NCBI RefSeq assembly: GCF_963676665.1
Contig: NZ_OY781378.1
Location: 310,001 to 374,000 of the forward strand
DNA from: an uncultured Tolumonas sp.
GTDB taxonomy: Bacteria > Pseudomonadota > Gammaproteobacteria > Enterobacterales > Aeromonadaceae
Reading direction: 5' to 3'
DNA length: 64,000 bases
Both the position numbers and the translations under genes were made by a program. Of this stretch, positions 17,026-27,227 are shown one piece after another. The notes below the pieces were generated by a model. It did not search any database and was not told the origin of the DNA. It saw only the letters and a program-made list of their open reading frames with translations. The stretch's first letter is position 1. Each line of letters opens with the position of its first letter.

Positions 17026-18528
17026 ATGCAGCCCTTGCTACAGATGCAGAGCATCGATAAACAGTTTCCCGGCGTGAAGGCTTTATCGGGGGCGTCACTG
17101 AGCGTTTATCCCGGTCGAGTGATGGCGTTACTGGGCGAAAACGGTGCCGGTAAATCAACACTGATGAAAGTGTTAACCGGGATTTATAGCAAGGATGCTG
17201 GGTCGATTCATTACCAAGGTCAGGACGTTTCGTTCTCTGGACCAAAACAATCGCAAGAAGCTGGGATCAGTATTATCCATCAGGAATTAAATCTGATTTC
17301 CGGTCTGACTATTGCGGAAAACATCTTTTTGGGCCGTGAGTTTGTTACCCGATTAGGTCGGATTGACTGGAAAAAAATGTATGACGAAGCGGATAAATTA
17401 TTGGCGCGCCTGAAAGTACCGCACTCCAGCCGCAAGCTGGTCGGCGAGCTTTCCATTGGTACCCAGCAGATGGTGGAAATTGCCAAAGCACTCAGTTTCT
17501 CTTCCCGCGTCATCATCATGGATGAACCCACCGATGCACTGACCGATACCGAAACAGAAGCGTTGTTTTCGGTGATCCGCGAGTTGCGAGCAGAGGGGCG
17601 TGGCATTGTTTACATTTCCCATCGCTTAAAAGAGATTTTTGAGATTTGCGATGATGTCACTGTGTTACGCGATGGCCAGTTCATTGCGGAACGCACGGTT
17701 GCTTCACTGGATGAAGATGCCTTAATTGAAATGATGGTCGGGCGTCGTCTGGAAGAACAATATCCGCGGCTGACGATCCCGCATGGTGAGTTGCGCCTGC
17801 AGGTCAACGAGTTCTCCGGTGTTGGTGTCAAAGAGGCCTCTTTCTCGCTGCATGGCAGTGAAATTCTGGGGGTCTGTGGCCTGATGGGCGCAGGTCGCAC
17901 GGAATTGATGAAGCTGATTTACGGTGCTTATGCCAAAACGGAAGGTGAGCTGGTGCTTGATGGTGAACCGTTAACCATCAACTCAACACAAGATGCGCTG
18001 GATAACGGCATTGTGTATATCTCGGAAGACCGCAAAGGCGATGGGCTGGTGTTAGGCATGTCGGTCAAAGAGAACATGACACTGACGGCACTCAACTATT
18101 TCAGCTCAATCTGGGGTCTCAAACATGCGGCAGAACAGCAGGCGGTGAGTGATTTTATTCGTCTGTTCAATATCAAAACCCCGAGCATGCAGCAGCCAAT
18201 CCGCCTGTTATCGGGTGGTAATCAGCAAAAAGTAGCGATTGCCCGAGGGCTGATGACACGTCCTAAAGTATTGATTTTAGATGAACCCACTCGCGGTGTG
18301 GATGTGGGGGCCAAGAAAGAAATTTATCAACTGATCAATCAATTTAAGCAGGAAGGCTTAAGCATCATTCTGGTCTCTTCAGAAATGCCGGAGGTTCTCG
18401 GCATGAGTGACCGGATCTTGGTGATGCATGAAGGACGAATATGCGGTGAATTTGATCGCGCTGACGCGACGCAAGAACGACTGATGGCCTGTGCCGTCGG
18501 TAAGAAAGAAGGACAACAAGCAGCATGA
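17026..18528 (+). CDS. rbsA: Ribose ABC transporter, ATP-binding protein
   Basis: A 500-residue cytoplasmic ATPase with two ABC domains. The first has Walker [13 protein letters not shown] (near residue 38) and Walker B IIMDEPT. The second has signature [15 protein letters not shown] and LILDEPTRG; its Walker A is degenerate ([12 protein letters not shown]), as in other sugar-family RbsA proteins. It energises import by the RbsC channel. ATG 17026 follows an ideal AGGAGG that overlaps the rbsD stop. The stop overlaps the rbsC start (ATGA). Length matches E. coli RbsA (501). Confidence 0.97.
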   Translation: MQPLLQMQSIDKQFPGVKALSGASLSVYPGRVMALLGENGAGKSTLMKVLTGIYSKDAGSIHYQGQDVSFSGPKQSQEAGISIIHQELNLISGLTIAENIFLGREFVTRLGRIDWKKMYDEADKLLARLKVPHSSRKLVGELSIGTQQMVEIAKALSFSSRVIIMDEPTDALTDTETEALFSVIRELRAEGRGIVYISHRLKEIFEICDDVTVLRDGQFIAERTVASLDEDALIEMMVGRRLEEQYPRLTIPHGELRLQVNEFSGVGVKEASFSLHGSEILGVCGLMGAGRTELMKLIYGAYAKTEGELVLDGEPLTINSTQDALDNGIVYISEDRKGDGLVLGMSVKENMTLTALNYFSSIWGLKHAAEQQAVSDFIRLFNIKTPSMQQPIRLLSGGNQQKVAIARGLMTRPKVLILDEPTRGVDVGAKKEIYQLINQFKQEGLSIILVSSEMPEVLGMSDRILVMHEGRICGEFDRADATQERLMACAVGKKEGQQAA

Positions 18529-19511
18529 GCACTCAAACCATGAACGCCAAATCTACTTCTGATACATCCCGTTGGTTCAGTAAACAATGGTGGTTAGAGC
18601 AAAAAGCACTGATTGCACTGTTGATACTGATTGCGGTGGTGTCTGTCTTAAATCCCAATTTTTTCACGGTCGATAATTTACTGAATATTCTGCGCCAGAC
18701 ATCAGTGAACGCCATCATGGCGGTCGGCATGACACTGGTGATCCTGACTGCCGGTATTGATCTGTCGGTCGGTTCGGTGCTGGCATTATGCGGTGCTTTT
18801 GCGGCAACCATGCTGGATAAAGAGCTGCCTATATTATTAACGGTGCCAGCGGTGTTAGTGGCCGGCGCGTTATTAGGTGGCGTCAGTGGCGTTATTATTG
18901 CCAAAGGCCGTGTGCAGGCCTTTATTGCCACCTTAGTCACCATGACCTTGCTGCGTGGCGCAACGTTGGTCTTCACTGATGGCCGCCCGATCAGTACCGG
19001 TTTTTCTGATGCATCCGATGCATTTGCCTGGTTTGGTACTGGTTATCTGTTCGGTATCCCGGTGCCGGTCTGGTTGATGGTGGTGGTGTTCACAACCGTC
19101 TGGTATCTGCTCAATCACACTCGTATTGGTCGCTACATTTATGCCTTAGGTGGTAATGAAGCGGCGACCAGTCTCTCCGGTATTAATGTTGACCGGATCA
19201 AAATCATTGTCTATGCCGCATGCGGTTTCTTGTCTGCGCTGGCCGGGATCATCGTTACCTCCCGTTTGTCATCCGCACAACCCACCGCCGGCACGGGCTA
19301 TGAACTGGATGCTATCGCTGCCGTTGTTCTGGGCGGTACCAGTCTCGCTGGTGGTAAAGGACGGATCTCGGGAACCCTGATCGGTGCTTTCATTATCGGC
19401 TTCTTAAACAATGCGCTTAACCTGCTCGATGTCTCTTCTTACTTCCAGATGATTGTCAAAGCGACAGTGATTTTGCTGGCAGTGTTGATTGATCACAAGA
19501 GCAGCAAATAA
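18525..19511 (+). CDS. rbsC: Ribose ABC transporter, permease
   Basis: A 328-residue inner-membrane permease with about eight to ten helices. Family signatures include [19 protein letters not shown] near residue 65 and [13 protein letters not shown] near 205. It starts within the rbsA stop codon, indicating translational coupling. It works with two RbsA domains and the periplasmic RbsB. Slightly longer than E. coli RbsC because of an extended N-terminal tail. Confidence 0.96.
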   Translation: MSTQTMNAKSTSDTSRWFSKQWWLEQKALIALLILIAVVSVLNPNFFTVDNLLNILRQTSVNAIMAVGMTLVILTAGIDLSVGSVLALCGAFAATMLDKELPILLTVPAVLVAGALLGGVSGVIIAKGRVQAFIATLVTMTLLRGATLVFTDGRPISTGFSDASDAFAWFGTGYLFGIPVPVWLMVVVFTTVWYLLNHTRIGRYIYALGGNEAATSLSGINVDRIKIIVYAACGFLSALAGIIVTSRLSSAQPTAGTGYELDAIAAVVLGGTSLAGGKGRISGTLIGAFIIGFLNNALNLLDVSSYFQMIVKATVILLAVLIDHKSSK

Positions 19512-19534
19512 CCCCTGAATCGAGGAACAAAGCT

Positions 19535-20422
19535 ATGAACATGAAAAAGTTAGCAATTCTGGTTTCTGCTGTGGTGTTGAGTAGTTCAGTATCCGTTTCC
19601 GCTATGGCAAAAGACACCATGGCACTGGTGGTTTCCACCTTGAATAACCCATTTTTTGTCACCTTAAAAGATGGTGCGGAACATAAAGCCAAAGCCTTGG
19701 GTTATGACCTGCTGGTATTGGATTCACAAAATGACCCGGCGAAAGAGCTGGCTAACGTGGAAGACTTAACGGTTCGTGGGGTAAAAGTGCTGCTGATCAA
19801 TCCGACCGATTCGGATGCAGTAGGTAACGCGATTGCAATGGCCAATAAAGCAAAACTACCGGTACTAACGCTCGACCGTGGTGCGAACAAAGGCACGGTA
19901 GTGAGTCATATTGCTTCCGATAATATCGCGGGCGGGAAAATGGCGGGTGATTTCATTGCGACCAAACTGGGTGAAAAAGCCAAAATCATCCAATTGGAAG
20001 GGATCGCCGGTACCTCTGCTGCGCGAGATCGGGGCGCCGGATTCAAACAAGCGGCTGATGCCCATGGTTTCCAGATGCTGGCCAGCCAACCGGCCGATTT
20101 CGACCGTACTAAAGGTCTGAATGTTATGGAAAACCTGCTGTCAGGGCATGGTGATGTGCAGGCTGTTTTTGCACAAAATGATGAAATGGCTTTAGGTGCG
20201 GTGCGTGCGCTACAAGCTGCCGGTAAAGACAAGGTGCTAGTGGTGGGTTTTGACGGCACCGACGATGGCGTAAAAGCCGTGCAGAAAGGCAAAATGGCCG
20301 CCACGGTAGCGCAACAGCCTGATCAGATTGGGGCAATTGGGGTTGAGACCGCAGACAAAGTGCTGAAAGGTCAAACTGTACCCGCCAACATTCCAGTGCC
20401 ACTGAAAGTGGTGTCTAAATAA
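19535..20422 (+). CDS. rbsB: Ribose-binding periplasmic protein
   Basis: A 295-residue type I periplasmic binding protein. Residues 1-25 are a Sec signal ending in AMA. The mature start [16 protein letters not shown] is characteristic, with ribose-contact regions in [15 protein letters not shown] and [10 protein letters not shown]. It delivers ribose to RbsAC and, in enteric bacteria, to the Trg chemoreceptor. ATG 19535 follows GAGGAA. A strong terminator immediately downstream should make RbsB more abundant than RbsK. Confidence 0.96.
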   Translation: MNMKKLAILVSAVVLSSSVSVSAMAKDTMALVVSTLNNPFFVTLKDGAEHKAKALGYDLLVLDSQNDPAKELANVEDLTVRGVKVLLINPTDSDAVGNAIAMANKAKLPVLTLDRGANKGTVVSHIASDNIAGGKMAGDFIATKLGEKAKIIQLEGIAGTSAARDRGAGFKQAADAHGFQMLASQPADFDRTKGLNVMENLLSGHGDVQAVFAQNDEMALGAVRALQAAGKDKVLVVGFDGTDDGVKAVQKGKMAATVAQQPDQIGAIGVETADKVLKGQTVPANIPVPLKVVSK

Positions 20423-20431
20423 TGTCAGCCA

Positions 20432-20459
20432 GTACCCGCCTTTGTGCGGGTACTTTTTT
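20432..20459 (+). terminator. Partial terminator between rbsB and rbsK
   Basis: Perfect 8-bp stem GTACCCGC/GCGGGTAC with a 6-base loop and six T. Readthrough is needed for rbsK and rbsR unless they have their own promoter. Confidence 0.85.
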
Positions 20460-20520
20460 ATTCCAATAGACGTTTATTCAGATGAACATTTATTGCGGCT
20501 GAAGTTGATTGGAGCTGAAA

Positions 20521-21444
20521 ATGAGTAAAAAACTGGTTGTTCTCGGCAGCGTAAATGCCGATCACGTATTATCTGTTCCTCGCTTTCCTAAACCCGGTGA
20601 GACGCTGGTTGGCAGCGGGTATCACATTGCTTACGGTGGCAAAGGGGCCAATCAGGCCGTGGCAGCCGGAAGAACCGGTGCAGATATTGCGTTTATTGCT
20701 TGTGTGGGCAGTGATGATATTGGCGCCCGCATGAAAGAACAGTTTGTGATTGATGGCATTGATACCCAAGCGGTGATGGCAGTTGAAGGCACAACGACCG
20801 GTGTTGCCATGATTTGGGTTTCTGCCGAAGGTGAAAATTGTATCGGGATTTCTGCGGGGGCAAATGCTGAGTTGACACCAGAGCGTTTACAGCCGCATTT
20901 ATCGTTAATTAGTGAAGCCGATGTGTTGCTGATGCAACTGGAGAGCCCGCTGAACACGGTAGAATTAGCGGCACAAACCGCCCAAAAATCGGGTACGCAG
21001 GTGATCCTCAATCCGGCACCGGCTCAAGCGTTACCGGAATCTTTATTGCAGGTGATCGATGTGATCACACCCAATGAAACCGAAGCGCAGGCATTAACCG
21101 GCATTGTGGTAGAAACAGAAGCCGATGCACAGAAAGCGGCGGATGCTTTGCATGCTTACGGTATCAAAACTGTATTGATTACCCTCGGCGCTCGTGGTGT
21201 CTGGGTCAGTGAACAGGGAAAAGGTGAATTAATCCCCGGTTTTCGTGTGCAGGCGCTCGACACGACAGCGGCGGGTGATACCTTTAACGGCGCGTTAGTT
21301 ACCGCGCAGTTAGAAGGCTTACCAATGGCGCAGGCCATTCGTTTTGCCCATGCTGCCGCGGCAATTTCAGTGACACGTTCAGGCGCACAGCCTTCAATTC
21401 CACTTCGGTCTGAGGTTGATGCATTTTTAGCTGCAAGGAGTTAG
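20521..21444 (+). CDS. rbsK: Ribokinase
   Basis: A 307-residue PfkB-family sugar kinase that phosphorylates D-ribose to ribose 5-phosphate. Both PfkB signatures are present: [20 protein letters not shown] near residue 40, and [13 protein letters not shown] near residue 250 with the catalytic Asp. ATG 20521 follows GGAGCTGAAA. It is downstream of the rbsB terminator and 5 bases from rbsR. Length is normal. Confidence 0.96.
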   Translation: MSKKLVVLGSVNADHVLSVPRFPKPGETLVGSGYHIAYGGKGANQAVAAGRTGADIAFIACVGSDDIGARMKEQFVIDGIDTQAVMAVEGTTTGVAMIWVSAEGENCIGISAGANAELTPERLQPHLSLISEADVLLMQLESPLNTVELAAQTAQKSGTQVILNPAPAQALPESLLQVIDVITPNETEAQALTGIVVETEADAQKAADALHAYGIKTVLITLGARGVWVSEQGKGELIPGFRVQALDTTAAGDTFNGALVTAQLEGLPMAQAIRFAHAAAAISVTRSGAQPSIPLRSEVDAFLAARS

Positions 21445-21449
21445 CAGTT

Positions 21450-22460
21450 TTGGCCACCATGAAAGATGTCGCCCGCTTGGCGGGTGTTTCAACCTCCACG
21501 GTTTCACATGTGGTAAACAATACCCGCTTTGTCAGCGACGAAATTCGCGAACGTATTCTGAAAGCGGTGGCCGATCTTAACTATTCCCCTTCCGCCTTAG
21601 CGCGCAGTTTAAAGCTCAATCAAACCCGGACGCTGGGTATGATGGTGACGACATCCAATAACCCGTTTTTTGCGGAAGTCGTCGCTGGCGTTGAGCGGAT
21701 CTGTTATCAGCGTGGTTATACTTTGGTGTTGTGTAATACCGAAGGTGACCCGGAACGTTTAAGCCATAATCTCGAAGTGTTGCTGCAAAAACGCATTGAT
21801 GGGTTGTTATTGATGTGCACCGAAGTGCGTTCGGCATCCTCTGAGGTTTTTGGCCGGCATCCACCGGTGCCGATGGTCGTCATGGATTGGGGGCCATTAG
21901 GAAGCATTGCCGATCAAATTCAGGATAATTCCGAACATGGCGGTTATCTTGCTACGCAACATCTGATTGCACAGGGGCATCGTCGGATTGGGCTGATCAC
22001 CGGCCCTCGCAACAAACTACCGGCACAACGTCGTCTGGATGGTTATTGTCAGGCATTACAGGAAGCGGATATTCCATTCCGGCCGGAATATGTTGTCGAA
22101 GGCGATTTTGAATTTGCGGGCGGTATTAGCGCGATGCAGCAATTATTGAGCTTATCTGAGCGCCCGACTGCCGTATTTGCGGGCAATGATGTGTCAGCGG
22201 TGGGGGTCTATCAGGCGTTATATCGTGCCGGTTTACGTGTACCGCAAGATATGTCGGTCATTGGTTATGATGATATTGAACTGGCCCGTTATCTGACGCC
22301 GCCGTTAACTACGATCCATCAACCGCAGGAAGAGCTGTGTCGGCAGGCGGTTGATACGCTGCTGGAACGTATTCAGGGGGCTGATGATGCGCCAAGGATC
22401 ATCTCACTGGAGCCTACGCTCATCCAACGAGAATCGGTGTATTGTATTAAAAGATCTTAA
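21450..22460 (+). CDS. rbsR: Ribose operon repressor, LacI/GalR family
   Basis: A 336-residue LacI-family regulator. The helix-turn-helix and hinge ([20 protein letters not shown], then [17 protein letters not shown]) are nearly identical to E. coli RbsR, and the ligand domain follows the same pattern through [16 protein letters not shown] 21450 is chosen as start because AAGGAG lies 9 bases before it and it restores the family N-terminus; ATG 21459 is the alternative. The predicted target is the 18-base palindrome upstream of rbsD copy 2; ribose is the expected inducer. Confidence 0.95.
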   Translation: MATMKDVARLAGVSTSTVSHVVNNTRFVSDEIRERILKAVADLNYSPSALARSLKLNQTRTLGMMVTTSNNPFFAEVVAGVERICYQRGYTLVLCNTEGDPERLSHNLEVLLQKRIDGLLLMCTEVRSASSEVFGRHPPVPMVVMDWGPLGSIADQIQDNSEHGGYLATQHLIAQGHRRIGLITGPRNKLPAQRRLDGYCQALQEADIPFRPEYVVEGDFEFAGGISAMQQLLSLSERPTAVFAGNDVSAVGVYQALYRAGLRVPQDMSVIGYDDIELARYLTPPLTTIHQPQEELCRQAVDTLLERIQGADDAPRIISLEPTLIQRESVYCIKRS

Positions 22461-22559
22461 AAACGATCCGGTTAGATCGATCGGATCTTAAACCTTGCCT
22501 GAGTTATGCCGATAACCAAAAAGCAATCTGGTATCTGCATGTTGTACTCGGGAGTGGTT

Positions 22560-23717
22560 ATGCGTATTACCCAGCAAACGTTGTCACTAAAAACCAGTTA
22601 TGACCATCAGCAGGAATCGGTACGTAAACAGGAAGTCTTGCCCACGTTAGCCAAACCCGGCCAACAAGATGTAAAAGTCGAAGTCAGTCTGCAGCAACGT
22701 GATGCGTTGGGTGTCAGTCTCAGTCGCCGCGATCTGCAAAAAGCGGCAGAGCAAAATCGTCAGCAACAACCCGCAAATACTACGATCGCATTACCATCCA
22801 GCAATGTGGCGGTTAAAAAGAGTAGTGCAGATCCGGCGCCATCAGCCTCTTCAGGCGCGACCTCAAGTCAGAAAACATCGGATGAATTATCTGATGATGA
22901 TCTATCCTTAGACACTCATACCCGGCTTATCAAAATGATGATAGAAGCAATGACGGGTAAAAAGATCAAATTGATGCAACCGATTCAGCACACCAGTGCA
23001 ACAGAGCCATCATCAACCGCCCCGAATGCGCCAACGACGGGTAATCAATCAACACCTGCTGAACCTGATCATCAGGTTCGCATCACTGAATATACATCAG
23101 AAAGTGAACGATTACGTTTTGCTGCCAGCGGCGAAGTGCAAACGGCGGATGGCCGGACGATCAAACTGCAATTAGGTTTTGCCATGTCATATCAGGATAT
23201 GACGTTGTCGGAGCGCTTAACCAAACAATCGGCGTTAAAAGATCCGCTGGTACTCAATCTTGATAGTCAGTTTGCTGATCTCAAAGAGGCGCGCTTTAAT
23301 TTTGATATTGATAGTGATGGTACGAAGGATTCATTACCCACATTAGGTAATGGCTCTTATTTTCTGGCGCTGGATAAAAATAACAATCAACAAATTGATG
23401 ATGGCAAAGAGCTGTTTGGTGCGCAAAGTGGTAATGGCTTTGCCGAACTGGCGCAATATGACGAGGACGGTAACAGTTTTATTGATGAAGGCGATAGTAT
23501 CTATGGCCAACTCTCTGTTTGGCGTCCCGGGAAGGGGATGGTGGCATTAGCCAATGTGGGGGTTGGTGCTATCTATCTGCATCCCGTTGAGACACAGTTT
23601 CAGAATCTGGGAAGTGATAGTGAGGGAAAAAATTTAGGGGTATTACGTTCCAGTGGCGTTTATCTGAAAGAAGATGGCACGGCTGGCACCGTGCAGCAGC
23701 TTGATCTTCGTGCATAA
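22560..23717 (+). CDS. Uncharacterised protein with calcium-binding-type Asp/Asn repeats
   Basis: A 385-residue protein not identified by name. Residues 1-120 are polar, Gln/Ser-rich and probably disordered. Residues about 170-230 form a conserved beta-rich block (VRITEYTSESERLRFAASGEV). The C-terminal 120 residues contain Asp/Asn-rich loops resembling EF-hand or dockerin-type calcium sites: DIDSDGTKD, DKNNNQQIDDGKELFG and DEDGNSFIDEGD. No signal peptide or membrane helix is evident. ATG 22560 follows GGGAG by 7 bases; the frame extends upstream to an ATG at 22506 without a ribosome site. Similar proteins occur in aquatic gammaproteobacteria. Function is unknown. Confidence 0.75.
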   Translation: MRITQQTLSLKTSYDHQQESVRKQEVLPTLAKPGQQDVKVEVSLQQRDALGVSLSRRDLQKAAEQNRQQQPANTTIALPSSNVAVKKSSADPAPSASSGATSSQKTSDELSDDDLSLDTHTRLIKMMIEAMTGKKIKLMQPIQHTSATEPSSTAPNAPTTGNQSTPAEPDHQVRITEYTSESERLRFAASGEVQTADGRTIKLQLGFAMSYQDMTLSERLTKQSALKDPLVLNLDSQFADLKEARFNFDIDSDGTKDSLPTLGNGSYFLALDKNNNQQIDDGKELFGAQSGNGFAELAQYDEDGNSFIDEGDSIYGQLSVWRPGKGMVALANVGVGAIYLHPVETQFQNLGSDSEGKNLGVLRSSGVYLKEDGTAGTVQQLDLRA

Positions 23718-23811
23718 AACTATCTGCTAGTATTTGTTTAAGGTGATCTTTTTAGTCACCTCGCACGTTTTATTCTGCGCGTTATTTACCCCTAGGCCGG
23801 AGTTAAAAGTA

Positions 23812-24327
23812 ATGAATAATAAAAATCGGATTATTGCGGCATGTTGCCTGAGTCTGTTGCTGACCCCGTTTAGTTGGGCTGAGACAAAAGAAGCAGTTGC
23901 ACCTGTGAAGCAAGAAGTTTCCGCGCCAGTTATTTTGTCTGTTGCTGGCCCACAAGCGGCCGATTTTACACTGGCTCAGTTACAAGCGTTGCCACAAAAG
24001 ACGATCGTTACCACTACACCGTGGACCGACGGATCGCACACCTACACAGGCGTGTTATTACGCGATTTGTTGGACAAACAAGGGCTACAAAAAGCGACCA
24101 AACTGAATGCCAAAGCCCTGAACGATTATGTCACGACCATCACAGTCGCTGATGTTTATAAATATGATGTACTGCTGGCACTGACACAGGATGGCAAATT
24201 ACTGACTCGTCGCAACAAAGGGCCAGTGTGGGTGATTTATCCATTAAGTCAGCATCCTGAGTTGGATATACCGTCCTATCACAGCGCGATGATATGGCAA
24301 TTACGCACTATCAGTGTGAGTGATTAA
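23812..24327 (+). CDS. Periplasmic molybdopterin-oxidoreductase-fold protein, PruR-like
   Basis: A 171-residue exported protein. Residues 1-23 are a signal peptide ending in SWA. The rest (ADFTLAQLQALPQKTIVTTT, TGVLLRDLLDKQGL, KGPVWVIYPLS) resembles the oxidoreductase molybdopterin-binding fold, but it is too short for a sulfite-oxidase enzyme and lacks the conserved cysteine. In Agrobacterium, PruR has this fold, binds pterins in the periplasm and controls the membrane GGDEF-EAL enzyme DcpA encoded beside it. Here the stop codon overlaps the start of such a gene (TAATG), so a sensor/partner role is inferred. ATG 23812 follows CCGGAG. Confidence 0.75.
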   Translation: MNNKNRIIAACCLSLLLTPFSWAETKEAVAPVKQEVSAPVILSVAGPQAADFTLAQLQALPQKTIVTTTPWTDGSHTYTGVLLRDLLDKQGLQKATKLNAKALNDYVTTITVADVYKYDVLLALTQDGKLLTRRNKGPVWVIYPLSQHPELDIPSYHSAMIWQLRTISVSD

Positions 24328-26222
24328 TGGGGGGGTACTCTAAGTTTATTGTCTTAGGGCTGCTGATCATCAGCATGACCATTGGCATGTTCAGCTCCCT
24401 CTACTCTTTTCAGGAGGTGTCGCAGCGTATTACTGCGCATACGACACTGAGCGCTTGGTCGTTGGCGCAACTTGAGCTGGAATATCAGAAATTAAGTACC
24501 GAATTACAGCTGTATCGGGCTGGAAAAAGTGATGGTGATAAACTGTCTCTGGCTTATGACTTAGCCTGGAACCGGATGGATGTTTTTTTGCATGGGGAAG
24601 AAAGTGCCGCCGTTAGAAGTCAATTTGGTGCTGAAGCGCTGATTCAAAAAGTGTTTCTTTTACTGCAGCAACATGAATCGCTGATTGAAAATTTACCGTC
24701 TCCCGATTCCCCTGAACTGGCCGCGTGGGAGCAACAATTACTGACGTTACAGCCAGACATCCGCCAGTTAATGATTCAGAATTTTACCGGCCCTGGGGCA
24801 ACTCGGGGTATGGATTCTATCGAGGCAACGGTTAAGCATATTTCTTGGGTGTTAGCAGTGGTTGCACTGCTTAGTTTGTTGATGAGTTATTTGCTGTTCC
24901 GCGAATCCAGACAGCATTGGTTTTTATCATTACATGATCCCTTAACGACCTTAACGAACCGGGCGCATTTTTTAACGTTACTCAAAGAACGTTGTTATCA
25001 GGCGAGCGTAAAGCGACAAGTATTGAGCTTATGTATTTTAGATATTCAACGTTTTAATGAGGTTAATGACCTGTTTGGTTATCAAAACGGTGATGCGTTG
25101 TTGCAAGGATTTGGTCGTATTCTGCGTCTACGGTTTGGTAAAACCGCCTTAATCGGTCGTACCGGGGGCAGTGAGTTTGCTTTATTAATTCCCCAACATG
25201 AAGTGACGACCTTGCTGCCTGATGTACTGAAAGAGTTCGACTCACTTTTGCGAGAATACGATCCGGCGCATCGGGTCTATCTTTGTTGCGGTGTGAGTAC
25301 CTACCCTGAACAATGTTCTACGGATGGCGAACTATACCAATTTGCCGAGCAAGCCTTGTCTGCCGCGAAGAAAAACAGCCCAAACCATTATCAGGTGTTT
25401 AATACTTGCATGCTGAGTGATTTTCAGCGCCGACGTGAGTTAGCTACGCATCTGCGAGCTGAATTACAAGTGCCAGACTCAGCCAAACTGTTTATGTGTT
25501 ATCAACCGGTACATTCTGTTCAGCCGTCAGAGAAAGTCGGCATGGAAGCGCTGTTGCGTTGGCGGCATCCACTGTTTGGTTTCGTTGCGCCACCAGAGAT
25601 TATTGAGATTGCGGAAGAGCATGGGTTGGGTGACGCGTTAGGGGATTGGATATTCCGGCGTGTCTTTAAAGATCTAGGCTCACTCCCATTCTGGCAGATT
25701 GAACGGATATCCGTTGCCGTAAATCTCTCTGAATCCATGTTTACACTTAATTTACCGACCAAGCTGAATCAATTCTTGCGGAACAGCCCGATTTTGCATG
25801 AACAATTGATTCTTGAATTGACTGAGACGATCGCATTACATGACTTCGCCACCAGTCAGCAAATTATGCGGGCGTTACAAAAAGATAATATCCGCATTGC
25901 ACTGGATGATTTTGGTACCGGTTTCTCCTCGTTGGCTTATCTGAAAGATTTGTCGGTCGATAAATTAAAAATCGACAAATCGTTTATTCAACAGATAGAC
26001 CTCGATCCTCGTCAGTTATATCTGGTGCGTCATATTACTGAACTTGCGCATGATCTTGGTTTGACTGTGGTCGCGGAAGGGGTGGAAACAGCAGTGGAAT
26101 TAGATATTGTGGCTGGTATTGGTGTTGAAGAGATCCAAGGTTATCACTACTCCCGACCACTAGAGTTACCGCATTTGATCAGTTATCTCGCGAAACACTT
26201 TCACCCGGAAACACCTTCATAG
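24327..26222 (+). CDS. Membrane GGDEF-EAL protein, probable c-di-GMP phosphodiesterase (DcpA-like)
   Basis: A 631-residue inner-membrane protein. Helix 1 is at about residues 7-27, a periplasmic helical sensor at 28-170, helix 2 at 172-192, GGDEF at about 205-360 and EAL at 375-620. The cyclase motif is GGSEF rather than GG[DE]EF and is probably weak or inactive. The EAL domain keeps MEALLRW, VNLSES, LELTE, DDFGTGFSSL, KIDKSF and EGVET, so c-di-GMP hydrolysis is expected. It is translationally coupled to the PruR-like gene (TAATG). The periplasmic loop is the likely contact point for that protein. Residual or conditional cyclase activity, as in DcpA, cannot be ruled out. Confidence 0.88.
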   Translation: MGGYSKFIVLGLLIISMTIGMFSSLYSFQEVSQRITAHTTLSAWSLAQLELEYQKLSTELQLYRAGKSDGDKLSLAYDLAWNRMDVFLHGEESAAVRSQFGAEALIQKVFLLLQQHESLIENLPSPDSPELAAWEQQLLTLQPDIRQLMIQNFTGPGATRGMDSIEATVKHISWVLAVVALLSLLMSYLLFRESRQHWFLSLHDPLTTLTNRAHFLTLLKERCYQASVKRQVLSLCILDIQRFNEVNDLFGYQNGDALLQGFGRILRLRFGKTALIGRTGGSEFALLIPQHEVTTLLPDVLKEFDSLLREYDPAHRVYLCCGVSTYPEQCSTDGELYQFAEQALSAAKKNSPNHYQVFNTCMLSDFQRRRELATHLRAELQVPDSAKLFMCYQPVHSVQPSEKVGMEALLRWRHPLFGFVAPPEIIEIAEEHGLGDALGDWIFRRVFKDLGSLPFWQIERISVAVNLSESMFTLNLPTKLNQFLRNSPILHEQLILELTETIALHDFATSQQIMRALQKDNIRIALDDFGTGFSSLAYLKDLSVDKLKIDKSFIQQIDLDPRQLYLVRHITELAHDLGLTVVAEGVETAVELDIVAGIGVEEIQGYHYSRPLELPHLISYLAKHFHPETPS

Positions 26223-26282
26223 AGGAATAACGGTGTAAACCTTGCATTGCCTCTCGATAGATAAAGTCTACCGGAGGATGAC

Positions 26283-27227
26283 ATGGATAAAGGGTTAGAT
26301 CGTGCCCGTGGTTGTCTGGTTGGTTTAGCCGTGGGGGACGCAGTGGGTACCACGCTGGAATTTCGCCCCCGCGGTTCGTTTAAGCCGCTGACCGATATGG
26401 TTGGTGGCGGCCATTTTTGTCTGCAGAAAGGCTACTGGACTGACGATACGTCGATGGCACTTTGTCTTGCTCACAGCTTGTTAGAGTGCGAAGGTTTTAA
26501 TGCAACAGACCAGATGCAACGTTATTGCGACTGGTATGACAACGGTTATCTCAGTAGCATCGGCAACTGTTTTGATATCGGCACCACGGTATCCAGTGCT
26601 CTCCGTCGCTTTCAGAAAAATGGCAATCCCTTCTCTGGTATGAAAGCCACCTGGACATCAGGTAATGGCTCTATCATGCGACTGGCACCCATTCCGATTG
26701 CTTATATGCATGATGCAGAGCAAGCCATTCATTACGCGCGGCAAAGCTCCCGTACAACACATGGTGCCGCGCTTTGTCTCGATGCATGTGGTTGGATGTC
26801 GGCACAATTGCTTGATTTGTTGCAAGGCGGTGATAAAGCAAGTTTGTTGCGTGTGTCTTATCCGGCACAAACTGACGCGATTGCGACATTACAGCAATTC
26901 GATTTTCTGGATAAAAACTACCGTGATTTAAAAGGCACCGGTTATGTGCTGGAAAGTCTGGAAGCGGCACTGTGGTGTTTTTGGCATACGCATTGTTATG
27001 CCGATTGCATTCTGGCGGCAGCTAATCTCGGGGATGATGCTGATACGACCGCCGCCGTTGCGGGGCAGCTGGCGGGTGCTTATTACGGTTATCGGGGGAT
27101 CCGGGAAGATTGGTGTCAGCATTTATACTGGCACGATGAGATCTGTGAACTTTCCGATAAACTTTATTATCTGCAACCTGCTGCTGAAGAATTAACGCCG
27201 GAGTGGCCGCATGCAGCCGCTACCTGA
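26283..27227 (+). CDS. draG: ADP-ribosylglycohydrolase, DraG-type
   Basis: A 314-residue ADP-ribosylglycohydrolase. The two-metal site is visible as WTDDTSMAL (Thr53-Asp54-Asp55) and LGDDADTTAAVAGQLAGA (Asp251, Asp252, Asp254). DraG removes ADP-ribose from an arginine of dinitrogenase reductase (NifH), reactivating nitrogenase when fixed nitrogen is scarce. Naming rests on the overlap with a DraT-type gene just downstream. The order is G then T, the reverse of the classical draT-draG arrangement. No nif gene is in the window. ATG 26283 follows GGAGGATGAC. All key residues are present, so it should be active. Confidence 0.88.
   Translation: MDKGLDRARGCLVGLAVGDAVGTTLEFRPRGSFKPLTDMVGGGHFCLQKGYWTDDTSMALCLAHSLLECEGFNATDQMQRYCDWYDNGYLSSIGNCFDIGTTVSSALRRFQKNGNPFSGMKATWTSGNGSIMRLAPIPIAYMHDAEQAIHYARQSSRTTHGAALCLDACGWMSAQLLDLLQGGDKASLLRVSYPAQTDAIATLQQFDFLDKNYRDLKGTGYVLESLEAALWCFWHTHCYADCILAAANLGDDADTTAAVAGQLAGAYYGYRGIREDWCQHLYWHDEICELSDKLYYLQPAAEELTPEWPHAAAT

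Noticed and set aside
22451..22490. GATCCG/CGGATC hairpin after rbsR as a terminator
   Set aside because: Short stem, 11-base loop and no T-tract.
24327..26222. Active diguanylate cyclase
   Set aside because: The signature is GGSEF, so cyclase activity is not claimed.
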